Source: Shimia sagamensis
GTDB taxonomy: Bacteria; Pseudomonadota; Alphaproteobacteria; Rhodobacterales; Rhodobacteraceae
NCBI RefSeq assembly: GCF_900182745.1
Contig: NZ_FXTY01000004.1
Location: forward strand, 248,001 to 312,000
Direction of reading: 5' to 3'
Length of the DNA stretch: 64,000 nt
Made by a program: the position numbers and the translations under genes. Position 1 is the stretch's first letter. Every line of letters starts with the position of its first letter. Shown here piece after piece: positions 54,454-62,534 of the stretch. The notes under the pieces were generated by a model. That model had not been told where the DNA came from. It was given only the letters and a program-made list of their open reading frames with translations, and did not search any database.

Positions 54454-55848
54454 TTAGAGGTAGAGCGCAGAGGCAACGAGGAAGAAGATCAGCACGCCAA
54501 ACACGTCATTTGTGGTGGTGATGAAGATACCGGTTGCGACGGCAGGATCGAGTCGTAAAGATTTTAAAACAAACGGAATAACCGCACCAATTGTGCCTGC
54601 GATGGTGGTTACAAGGGTGAGGGCGCAGAGTGCTGTCAGGGCCAGATAGACTGGCGCGTGCAGCGGGATAAATTGGCTGACCAACAGGACCATAAGCGCG
54701 GTGATGCTGCCGATGGAGAGTCCGTTGAGCATGGCACCAGAAAGCTCGCGCAAGATGCGTCCGCCAAAGTCTCCGCGCCAGTTCACACCGGAGGTGAGGG
54801 ACTGTACGGAGACCGTGGAGGCCTGAATACCGGCATTGCCGGCGGTGGCCATGACCACGGGAATAAAGCTGGCGAGCACGGCGGCTTGCGCCAATGCATC
54901 TTCAAAGGAACCAATCACGCCAGCGGCAAAGCCCGCGCCTCCAAGGCCGCCGAGCAGCCAAGGCAGGCGGCGGCGCAGGATGGTGAACGGGCTGTCAAAC
55001 TGCGTGGTGGCGGGGGAGACGGAACCCATGCGCAGCATGTCTTCTTCTGCCTCTTCGCGGACAATTTCGCCGAGTTCACGCGGGGAGAGGCCACCAACCA
55101 GTTTGTCGGTGCTGTCGATCACTCCAATCGCGTGCAGGTTTTTGGCGCGGGCCATGGACAACACGTCTTCGCGGTCCCAGTCGGCGCTAACCAAGAGCAG
55201 TTCCGGGTGCAGGATGTCACTCAGGATCACCTCGTCGGAGGCGGCAAGCACTTCGCGGAAACGTAAGAAGCCAAGCGGTTTGCGGGCGGTGTCCACGACA
55301 AACATCATGTCAATTTTGCCAAGGTTTTGGCTGCGGGCGCGGATGTCTTGGGTCAGTTGTGCAACTGTCCAGTCTGCAGGAGCCATCAAGACGCCAAGGC
55401 GCATGACAGTGGCGGCGCTGTCGTCACGGGCTTGCAGCACAGCGGCGATTGTCTCGGCCTCAGGGTGGGCAGAAACCAGTTGTGCGGCAAAGCTGCGGGG
55501 CAGCTCGAGAAGCGTGTCGACGGCCTCATCCACGTCCATCATGGCGATGATGTTGGAGAAAGTGGTGAGCGCTGTTTCCGAGAACAGAACCGAACGCAAA
55601 TCTGGGTCAAGTTCGGCCATGACCTTGAGGCCAAGAGCATCTGGGATCCAGTCAAACATCACGCGGGCGCGGGCAGGGCGCAAGTGGGTGAGCGCGGCCA
55701 TTGTGTCAGCTGCGGGCCAGCCCTGGAGGGCCTCAAGCAGCGCCGCTTTGTCGTTAGCCGCAATCCAGTGATCGAGCTGCTTTAAAAGCCTGCGGTTGGC
55801 CTGTTTGCCGTCCTCTGCGTGGTCGTCGTGCCAGTTCAAAGAGGGCAT
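54454..55848 (-). CDS. mgtE: MgtE-family magnesium transporter
   Basis: The 464-residue channel has a cytoplasmic N-terminal superhelical domain (about 20-130), a CBS-pair magnesium sensor (about 140-265) and five membrane helices (about 285-464) with the pore motif ATAGNAGIQASTVSVQSL. MgtE imports Mg2+ and closes when cytoplasmic Mg2+ is high. It follows the gamma-glutamylcyclotransferase-like gene by 12 bp on the same strand. Confidence 0.93.
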   Translation of the reverse strand: MPSLNWHDDHAEDGKQANRRLLKQLDHWIAANDKAALLEALQGWPAADTMAALTHLRPARARVMFDWIPDALGLKVMAELDPDLRSVLFSETALTTFSNIIAMMDVDEAVDTLLELPRSFAAQLVSAHPEAETIAAVLQARDDSAATVMRLGVLMAPADWTVAQLTQDIRARSQNLGKIDMMFVVDTARKPLGFLRFREVLAASDEVILSDILHPELLLVSADWDREDVLSMARAKNLHAIGVIDSTDKLVGGLSPRELGEIVREEAEEDMLRMGSVSPATTQFDSPFTILRRRLPWLLGGLGGAGFAAGVIGSFEDALAQAAVLASFIPVVMATAGNAGIQASTVSVQSLTSGVNWRGDFGGRILRELSGAMLNGLSIGSITALMVLLVSQFIPLHAPVYLALTALCALTLVTTIAGTIGAVIPFVLKSLRLDPAVATGIFITTTNDVFGVLIFFLVASALYL

Positions 55849-55860
55849 TGGGGCGGACCT

Positions 55861-56424
55861 TTAGCTAATGAATTTTGCGCCCAAAGCGGCGAGGTGTTGA
55901 TCCACGAGCGCCGTTTCCGCTTTGCTGAGCACGCGGTGGCGTGGGTATTGCGGATTCGCACGGTCATGCAGGATTGGAGCATCCCAACCTGTTGTAGTGG
56001 CGAAGAAATCCGCCACGCCTTGTTCGCCGAATTGTTGCAAATACCCTTGCACAACGACGTCCAGATAGCTGAGCAAGATCGGAAGGCGTGTGTCGGCGGA
56101 TACACCAATGTCATGACGTGTGGTGTAAACCGCAATCTCGATGGGATCGATGACTGGGTGGGTGACGTTGGCTGTGCTGAGCACGCGGGTATACGCAAAT
56201 TCGCGGGCATCCAATGCGCCCCAATCATCGCCGGGAACATGGGCTATGAGGCCGTCAATAGCGCAAGACTTGTCTGGTGCCGCTGTTAAGAAGGCGATGG
56301 GGCGCAAACTGGTATGACACCATTCGCGCCGCCAGCCGTTTAGGCGGGCCGGGTACGCATTCTCATAAGAATGCGTGCTGTGGTTTACGAGGCTGCCATA
56401 GCCAAAGAAATATGAGGCGGTCAT
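55861..56424 (-). CDS. Gamma-glutamylcyclotransferase-like protein
   Basis: The 187-residue protein begins with YFFGYGSLVNHSTH, the glycine-rich substrate loop of the GGCT fold, and has the general-base Glu in LDAREFAYTRV. Known members release 5-oxoproline from gamma-glutamyl compounds. The C-terminal half (from about 110) is unlike the shortest members. It is 12 bp before mgtE on the same strand and may share its transcript. Confidence 0.8.
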   Translation of the reverse strand: MTASYFFGYGSLVNHSTHSYENAYPARLNGWRREWCHTSLRPIAFLTAAPDKSCAIDGLIAHVPGDDWGALDAREFAYTRVLSTANVTHPVIDPIEIAVYTTRHDIGVSADTRLPILLSYLDVVVQGYLQQFGEQGVADFFATTTGWDAPILHDRANPQYPRHRVLSKAETALVDQHLAALGAKFIS

Positions 56425-56529
56425 GCCTCCTCCCTACACGGGTGTTGATCCATGTCAATGCTATGCGCGGCCTGCTCTGGCACAACCTCGCCACCCATCT
56501 GACCGTTGGGACGGACTGAGAGGAAGACC

Positions 56530-56985
56530 ATGCGGATTACCAAACGGACGAATATCGCCATACGTGTGCTAATGTTTTGCACAGCGCATCGTGGCCGCTT
56601 GGTGACCAAGCATGAGATTGCCGGGGTGTGTAATGCGTCAGAAAACCATCTGGCGCAGGTTATTCACCAGCTGGCGCTAATGGGTGTGTTGAGCACGCAG
56701 CGCGGACGCAACGGTGGGTTGGAGTTAGCGCGCGAGCCGAAAGACATTGAAATTGGCGAGATTTTTCGCGCCATGGAAGCATCGGTGCCGTTGGCGGAGT
56801 GTTTTGCCGATGTGGACAATTCCTGCCCTCTGGTGGAAGCCTGTCGTCTGAAAGTTGCGTTGCAGGAGGCCGCGGAGGCGTTTTATGCACGGTTGGATAG
56901 GGTGACACTGGACTCACTGGTCTGTGACAACACGGCGTTGTTGGGTATTCTGGCACCTGAGCCCTGTGGGGCGGCCGTTGGCTGA
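56530..56985 (+). CDS. NsrR-like Rrf2-family iron-sulfur regulator
   Basis: The 151-residue protein has the Rrf2 winged helix (NIAIRVLMFC, VCNASENHLAQVIHQLALMGVLSTQRGRNGGLELAREPKDIEIGEIFRAME) and three cysteines, Cys91, Cys99 and Cys105, in ECFADVDNSCPLVEACRL. This fits NsrR, the nitric-oxide sensor with a Fe-S cluster, although the first gap (seven residues between Cys91 and Cys99) is longer than in E. coli NsrR. GAGGAAG precedes the ATG at 56530. No nitric-oxide gene is adjacent, so targets lie elsewhere. Confidence 0.82.
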   Translation: MRITKRTNIAIRVLMFCTAHRGRLVTKHEIAGVCNASENHLAQVIHQLALMGVLSTQRGRNGGLELAREPKDIEIGEIFRAMEASVPLAECFADVDNSCPLVEACRLKVALQEAAEAFYARLDRVTLDSLVCDNTALLGILAPEPCGAAVG

Positions 56986-57003
56986 AGCTTATACAAAGCC
57001 GGA

Positions 57004-57390
57004 TTAGTGACGGAAGTCGATGCCTGCGAGAACAAACCCAGCTGCGATCACTACCGCCCAGAAAGCTATTGCGACATAGGCCATCCAACGTCCCTTAAAT
57101 CGAGAGGGCCATCGCAGTGCGCCAACAAACAACGTTGCAAGAAGCGCCGCTGCCAGAATGACCAGGGTTCGTTCGAGGTCTGCCCCAGAAGGCAGGAATG
57201 TGAGATCCGGCAGGTTGAAGCCCAGATCGTAGCGTAATTCCCAAAGAGCCAGGCATGCCAAAAGAGTTGTCAGCAGAACCACTATTGGTCCCTCAGCTTT
57301 CCGCCCTCGCCAAAGCTGAACGCCGGCCCCAAAGGACAAAAGACCGCCGATAAAAGGGCCAACAAAGAGTATTAGGGCAAGTGCAAGCAT
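57004..57390 (-). CDS. Hypothetical four-segment membrane protein
   Basis: The product has 128 residues and four hydrophobic segments (about 3-22, 35-50, 70-92 and 102-122), with a charged loop WRGRKAEG after the first. I do not recognise a family. The start has a modest ribosome site (GGAACA). It is convergent with the Rrf2 gene, 18 bp away, with no clear terminator between. Coding is plausible from the composition and the consistent membrane pattern. Confidence 0.55.
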   Translation of the reverse strand: MLALALILFVGPFIGGLLSFGAGVQLWRGRKAEGPIVVLLTTLLACLALWELRYDLGFNLPDLTFLPSGADLERTLVILAAALLATLFVGALRWPSRFKGRWMAYVAIAFWAVVIAAGFVLAGIDFRH

Positions 57391-57669
57391 CGGTTGTGTT
57401 CCAATTGTGGTGGCATCTTCCTAAAGGGAGGAGCAGCGGAAGCCAAGGCAGCTGCTCTATTGGAGCTTTCTGGGAAAACGGTCTGGTCATAAGTTTGGCT
57501 GAAGATGCGCAGCAGCCCTATGTTGGCATTGCAGATCAACTTGGCCCTGTGTTGTTTGCCATTGGTTCCTCGGGGGCGAATTACAGCGTGATAAGCAACT
57601 CTTATCGCGCAATAACCCGGTGCAACATAGAGGCTTGTCAGAGTTTGTTCTGCATACTACGGTGCACAC
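57391..57669. other. Upstream region of the glycine riboswitch
   Basis: About 280 bp without a credible gene. It should contain the promoter of the gcv transcript; TTGTCA at 57635 could be a -35 element, but no good -10 is spaced from it. No repeats or strong hairpins were seen. Confidence 0.35.
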
Positions 57670-57836
57670 CAAGGTGAATCGGGAGAACTGGACGATCCAG
57701 TGCCGAAGGAGCAACCGCCCCGGAAACTCTCAGGCCACAGGGACCGACCACCTTAGGAAACACACTCTGGAGAGTGGTGTTCGTCAGGACACCCGCCGAA
57801 GGGATAACGATCTCAGGCAATCGGACAGAGGGGGCA
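57670..57836 (+). ncRNA. Tandem glycine riboswitch upstream of gcvT
   Basis: Two aptamers lie in tandem. Aptamer 1 (about 57670-57754) has GGGAGA, GCCGAAGGAGCAA, GGAAACTCTCAGGC and a closing ACAGGGACCG. Aptamer 2 (about 57761-57836) has CTCTGGAGAG, GCCGAAGGGATAA, CGATCTCAGGCAA and GACAGAGGGGG. GCCGAAGG-G-AA and CTCAGGC followed by ACAG-G are the glycine-riboswitch consensus cores. The linker is only a few bases, as usual. The RNA directly precedes the glycine cleavage genes, which it should turn on when glycine is abundant. Confidence 0.93.
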
Positions 57837-57924
57837 TCGCACGCGCGGACGAACTGCGCGAAAATGGGATGCCGGATGTGACCTCCAGAACATGGACACG
57901 CCCGGAAGGAGAAGGGCGAAGTCT

Positions 57925-59049
57925 ATGGGAGAGTTGAAGCGCACACCGCTTTATGATCTGCATATTGAGCTTGGCGCCAAAATGGTTGGTTTTGCGGGCT
58001 ATGATATGCCTGTGCAATACCCGCTTGGCGTTATGAAAGAACACCTGCACTGTCGTGCGGCAGCTGGTTTGTTTGACGTCAGTCACATGGGGCAAGTTGC
58101 CTTGCGCGCCGAAAGCTATGAGGCGGCCGCCAAGGCGTTTGAAGCGCTGGTGCCGCAGGATGTGGTTGGGCTTGGCGCCGGGCGCCAACGCTATGGTTTT
58201 TTCACCAATGACGCAGGCGGGATCGAAGACGATCTGATGTTTGCCAACCGTGGCGATCATCTGTTTGTGGTTGTGAATGCGGCCTGCAAGGAAGCTGACA
58301 TTGCGCGCATGGTTGCGGCATTGACGCCAGATGTGACGGTGGAAGAAATCACCGGTCGCGCACTGGTGGCTTTGCAGGGGCCAGCGGCGGAGACTGCCTT
58401 GGCACGGTTGAACCCAGCTGTTGTCGATATGGCGTTTATGGATTTCACCGAGGTTGAGCTGGATGGCGTGACCTGTTGGGTCAGCCGCTCTGGTTACACC
58501 GGTGAAGATGGCTATGAAATCTCCATTCCGGAAGCGGATGCCGCTGGCATTTGCCGCAAGCTGCTGGAGATGGATGAGGTTGAAGGCATTGGCCTTGGTG
58601 CGCGCGACAGCCTGCGCCTTGAGGGTGGCCTGTGCCTGTATGGCAATGACATCGGCACCGATACGTCCCCGATTGAAGCGGCCCTGACCTGGGCAATCCA
58701 GAAAGTGCGCCGTGCAGATGGCGACCGCGCAGGTGGGTTCCCAGGTGCCGATCGTATCTTTGGCGATCTGGCAGAAGGCGTGGCGCGCAAGCGTGTGGGT
58801 TTGGCCCCACAAGGCCGCGCACCGATGCGAGCCGGCACACAGTTGTTTGCGGCGGCTGAAGGTGGTGAGCCAATTGGCGAAGTAACCTCGGGTGGCTTTG
58901 GTCCGACCTATGAAGGTCCGGTGGCTATGGGATATGTTGGCACGGCACAAGCCGTTGTCGGAACAGAGATTTTTGGTGAGGTTCGGGGCAAGCGCATGCC
59001 CGTGACAGTGGCAAAGATGCCGCTGGTACCCGCCAATTTCAAACGTTGA
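57925..59049 (+). CDS. gcvT: Glycine cleavage system aminomethyltransferase (T protein)
   Basis: GcvT passes the methylene group of glycine to tetrahydrofolate. The 374 residues begin LKRTPLYDLHIELGAKMVGFAGYDMPVQYPLGVMKEH and contain GLFDVSHMGQ, the folate-site DLMFAN region with ALQGPAAE, and SGYTGEDGYEIS. The ATG at 57925 is used; an ATG 11 codons upstream would start before the ribosome site (GAAGGAGAAGG). It is the first gene of gcvTHP, behind a glycine riboswitch. Confidence 0.94.
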   Translation: MGELKRTPLYDLHIELGAKMVGFAGYDMPVQYPLGVMKEHLHCRAAAGLFDVSHMGQVALRAESYEAAAKAFEALVPQDVVGLGAGRQRYGFFTNDAGGIEDDLMFANRGDHLFVVVNAACKEADIARMVAALTPDVTVEEITGRALVALQGPAAETALARLNPAVVDMAFMDFTEVELDGVTCWVSRSGYTGEDGYEISIPEADAAGICRKLLEMDEVEGIGLGARDSLRLEGGLCLYGNDIGTDTSPIEAALTWAIQKVRRADGDRAGGFPGADRIFGDLAEGVARKRVGLAPQGRAPMRAGTQLFAAAEGGEPIGEVTSGGFGPTYEGPVAMGYVGTAQAVVGTEIFGEVRGKRMPVTVAKMPLVPANFKR

Positions 59050-59067
59050 GCAACAGGAGAGCAAACA

Positions 59068-59427
59068 ATGAAATTTACCGAAGAGCACGAATGGCTGCGG
59101 GTTGAAGGCGATTTGGTGGTGGTAGGCATCACAGATCACGCCAGCGAGCAATTGGGCGACGTTGTGTTTATCGAGCTGCCGGAAGCGGGCACCGAGGTCA
59201 CAAAAGACGAAGAAGTCTGCGTGATTGAATCTGTGAAGGCGGCGTCTGACGTTCTGGCACCATTGGACGGCGAGATTGTTGAAGTGAACGCGCCATTGGT
59301 CGATGAACCGGGCAAGGTCAACGATGATCCTATGGAGGGCGCATGGTTCTTTAAGATCAAGCCATCTGATTTATCCCAGATGGACGACTACATGGATGAA
59401 ACCGCCTATAAAGACTTCATTGGGTAA
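59068..59427 (+). CDS. gcvH: Glycine cleavage system H protein
   Basis: The lipoyl-carrier of the glycine cleavage complex. The 119 residues have the H-protein start MKFTEEHEWLRVEGDLVVVGITDHASEQLGD and the lipoylated Lys57 in VCVIESVKAASDV. The ending MDDYMDETAYKDFIG is typical. CAGGAGAG precedes the start, 18 bp after gcvT. Confidence 0.96.
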   Translation: MKFTEEHEWLRVEGDLVVVGITDHASEQLGDVVFIELPEAGTEVTKDEEVCVIESVKAASDVLAPLDGEIVEVNAPLVDEPGKVNDDPMEGAWFFKIKPSDLSQMDDYMDETAYKDFIG

Positions 59428-59569
59428 GCGCAGCTGCGCGAGCGGGCTCTACAGGGGTCCGCTCCCCCTATGATCTTCAAAAACATGATAGGATCAGCTT
59501 TCCTGGCTGGACCGCAATCTGACTTTTTCTTCGCCGCACCTGTTGCCGCGGATTGTTGAGGAGATGAAG

Positions 59570-62419
59570 ATGACCTTCAAACCCACCGACTATCTTCCCT
59601 ATGATTTTGCCAACCGCCGTCACATCGGCCCGTCTCCCGATGAGATGGGTAAGATGCTTGAGGTGATTGGCGCTGACAGCCTTGACGCTTTGGTCGAGGA
59701 CACCATGCCTGAAAGCATCCGTCAGAAAGCGCCGCTGGAATTTGGCCGTCCGATGTCTGAGCGCGAAGTGCTGCGCCACATGCGGGAAGTTGCTGAAAAG
59801 AATGACGTGCTAACCAGCCTTATCGGGCAGGGGTATTATGGCACCGTGACGCCGCCAGCGATCCAGCGTAACATTCTGGAAAACCCGGCTTGGTACACAG
59901 CCTATACGCCGTATCAGCCAGAGATTTCGCAGGGCCGTCTTGAGGCGCTGTTGAACTACCAGACCATGGTCAGCGATCTGACGGGTTTGGAGGTGGCAAA
60001 CGCCTCTCTGTTGGATGAATCCACGGCCTGTGCCGAAGCCATGACCATGGCGCAGCGTGTGTCCAAGACCAAAGTCAAAGCCTTCTTTGTGGATGAAAAC
60101 TGTCACCCACAGAACATTGGCGTGATGCAAACCCGCGCGGCGCCGCTGGGCATTGAAGTGATTGTCGGAAATCCGGATGATCTTGAGGCCGACAAAGTCT
60201 TTGGCGCGATCTTCCAATACCCTGGCACCCATGGTCATGTGCGCGATTTTACCGCTGAGATTGAAGCGCTTCACGCCAACAAAGCGATTGGTGTTGTGGT
60301 GGCAGATCCGCTGGCACTGACCTTACTAAAAGAGCCAGGTGCGATGGGCGCGGACATTGCCGTGGGCAGCACCCAGCGCTTTGGTGTGCCTGTTGGCTAC
60401 GGTGGTCCTCACGCGGCCTATATGAGCTGTAAAGACGCTTACAAGCGGTCTATGCCGGGCCGGATCATTGGTGTGTCAATTGATGCGCAGGGCAACCGCG
60501 CTTACCGTCTGTCTCTGCAGACCCGCGAGCAGCACATCCGTCGTGAAAAAGCCAACTCCAACGTCTGTACTGCGCAGGCGCTGCTGGCGGTAATGGCGTC
60601 TATGTACGCTGTTTTCCACGGGCCAGAAGGGTTGCAAGCCATTGCGCAGCGCATTCACCGCAAGACCGCACGTTTGGCCAAAGGTCTTGAAGATGCAGGC
60701 TTCACTGTGGAGCCGGGCGTGTTCTTTGACACCATCACTGTGGATGTTGGTCTGTTGCAGCGTGGTGTGCTGCAGCACGCGGTTCAGGAAGGCATCAACC
60801 TGCGCAAGGTTGGCAAGACCAAGGTTGGCATTTCGCTGGATGAAACAGCACGTTCGCAGACCATCGAAGCGGTCTGGCGTGCCTTTGGCATTGTGCAAGA
60901 AGACGAGGACTATACCCCGGAGTACCGCCTGCCGGAGAAACTGCTGCGTGAGACCAGCTATCTAGACCACCCGATTTTCCACATGAACCGGGCGGAAACC
61001 GAGATGATGCGCTATATGCGTCGTCTGGCGGATCGCGATTTGGCGCTCGACCGTGCGATGATCCCACTAGGTTCCTGTACCATGAAGCTGAACGCCGCCG
61101 TGGAAATGATGCCGGTAAGCTGGGAAGAGTTTTCCAACATGCATCCGTTCGCGCCAAAAGATCAGGTTGCAGGCTATACGCATATGATCGACGACCTGAG
61201 CGACAAACTGTGCCAGATCACCGGATATGATGCGATTTCGATGCAATCCAACTCTGGCGCGCAAGGTGAATATGCCGGTCTGTTGACCATCGCGGCTTAT
61301 CATCGCTCGCAAGGCGAAGGCCATCGCAATGTGTGTCTGATCCCGATGAGTGCGCATGGCACCAACCCGGCGTCTGCGCAGATGGTGGGCTGGAAAGTGG
61401 TTGCTGTGAAAACCGCGGAGAACGGCGATATTGACGTGGAGGACTTCCGCGCCAAAGCTGAGAAGCACGCCGAAAACCTCGCAGCTTGTATGATCACCTA
61501 TCCTTCCACGCATGGTGTGTTTGAGGATACGGTGCACGAAATCTGTGGCATCACCCACGAGTTCGGGGGGCAGGTCTATATTGATGGTGCCAACCTGAAC
61601 GCGATGGTGGGCCTGTCCCGTCCGGGCGATCTTGGCGGAGACGTGAGCCACCTGAACTTGCACAAGACCTTCTGCATTCCACATGGCGGCGGTGGTCCCG
61701 GCATGGGCCCCATTGGTGTGAAAGCGCATCTGACGCAGCACCTTCCGGGCCATCCGGAAACCGGTGGACAGGAAGGGCCAGTCTCAGCTGCGCCGTTTGG
61801 CTCGCCGTCAATCCTGCCAATCAGCTGGGCCTATGTGTTGCTGATGGGAGGCGAAGGTCTGACACAAGCAACCCGTGTAGCGATCCTGAATGGCAACTAT
61901 ATAGCCAAGCGGCTCGAAGGGGCTTTTGATATCTTGTACAAAGGCCCAACCGGTCGTGTGGCTCATGAGTGCATCATCGACACGCGTCCGTTTGCCGACA
62001 GCGCCGGTGTGACCGTGGATGACATTGCCAAGCGTTTGGTGGACAGCGGTTTCCATGCGCCAACCATGAGCTGGCCTGTGGCCGGCACCTTGATGGTGGA
62101 GCCAACCGAGTCTGAGAACAAGGCGGAGTTAGATCGCTTCTGTGATGCGATGCTTTCCATTCGTGAGGAAATTCGCGACATCGAGGAAGGCCGGATTGAT
62201 GCGGAGAACAACCCGCTGAAACACGCTCCGCACACGATGGAAGACCTCGTGAAAGATTGGGATCGTCCCTACACCCGCGAGCAGGGTTGCTTCCCTCCCG
62301 GTGCGTTCCGTGTGGACAAGTATTGGCCACCAGTGAACCGTGTAGACAACGCGTGGGGCGATCGCAACTTGGTCTGCATCTGTCCGCCAATGGATGACTA
62401 CGCCGACGCGGCGGAGTAA
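59570..62419 (+). CDS. gcvP: Glycine dehydrogenase (decarboxylating), P protein
   Basis: GcvP decarboxylates glycine using pyridoxal phosphate and transfers the aminomethyl group to the H protein. The 949 residues are a fused P1-P2 form: [16 protein letters not shown] at the start, the first-half [25 protein letters not shown] and the second-half PLP site [18 protein letters not shown] with Lys699. The ATG at 59570 follows GAGGAG at six bases; an ATG two codons earlier sits too close to it. About 140 bp separate it from gcvH. Confidence 0.96.
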   Translation: MTFKPTDYLPYDFANRRHIGPSPDEMGKMLEVIGADSLDALVEDTMPESIRQKAPLEFGRPMSEREVLRHMREVAEKNDVLTSLIGQGYYGTVTPPAIQRNILENPAWYTAYTPYQPEISQGRLEALLNYQTMVSDLTGLEVANASLLDESTACAEAMTMAQRVSKTKVKAFFVDENCHPQNIGVMQTRAAPLGIEVIVGNPDDLEADKVFGAIFQYPGTHGHVRDFTAEIEALHANKAIGVVVADPLALTLLKEPGAMGADIAVGSTQRFGVPVGYGGPHAAYMSCKDAYKRSMPGRIIGVSIDAQGNRAYRLSLQTREQHIRREKANSNVCTAQALLAVMASMYAVFHGPEGLQAIAQRIHRKTARLAKGLEDAGFTVEPGVFFDTITVDVGLLQRGVLQHAVQEGINLRKVGKTKVGISLDETARSQTIEAVWRAFGIVQEDEDYTPEYRLPEKLLRETSYLDHPIFHMNRAETEMMRYMRRLADRDLALDRAMIPLGSCTMKLNAAVEMMPVSWEEFSNMHPFAPKDQVAGYTHMIDDLSDKLCQITGYDAISMQSNSGAQGEYAGLLTIAAYHRSQGEGHRNVCLIPMSAHGTNPASAQMVGWKVVAVKTAENGDIDVEDFRAKAEKHAENLAACMITYPSTHGVFEDTVHEICGITHEFGGQVYIDGANLNAMVGLSRPGDLGGDVSHLNLHKTFCIPHGGGGPGMGPIGVKAHLTQHLPGHPETGGQEGPVSAAPFGSPSILPISWAYVLLMGGEGLTQATRVAILNGNYIAKRLEGAFDILYKGPTGRVAHECIIDTRPFADSAGVTVDDIAKRLVDSGFHAPTMSWPVAGTLMVEPTESENKAELDRFCDAMLSIREEIRDIEEGRIDAENNPLKHAPHTMEDLVKDWDRPYTREQGCFPPGAFRVDKYWPPVNRVDNAWGDRNLVCICPPMDDYADAAE

Positions 62420-62436
62420 AATCTGCCGGATTGGGT

Positions 62437-62503
62437 GAGGGGGCCAGCCCCCTCGTTTGCCAAGGCAAGCTCACCTCCGGGGTATTTGAAGAATGAGAAA
62501 GCC
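62437..62503. repeat. Dispersed 3'-end repeat, copy 2
   Basis: After gcvP there is a hairpin GAGGGGGC-CA-GCCCCCTC (62437-62454), a CTCCGGGG block and then TATTTGAAGAATGAGAAAGCC (62483-62503). The last part matches copy 1 at 13662-13682 in 20 of 21 bases, and the preceding G+C blocks occur in the same order in both. Confidence 0.6.
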
Positions 62504-62525
62504 GGGTTTGTCGCCCGGCTTTTTC
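62498..62525 (+). terminator. Rho-independent terminator of the gcv operon
   Basis: AAAGCCGGG (62498-62506) pairs with CCCGGCTTT (62514-62522) around a 7-base loop, followed by T residues. It starts inside the last bases of the dispersed repeat. Confidence 0.85.
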
Positions 62526-62534
62526 TGTTTTGGC

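Noticed and set aside
57784-59151. Long minus-strand open frame (455 codons) under the riboswitch and gcvT
   Set aside because: It overlaps a structured RNA and a secure gene; no family features.
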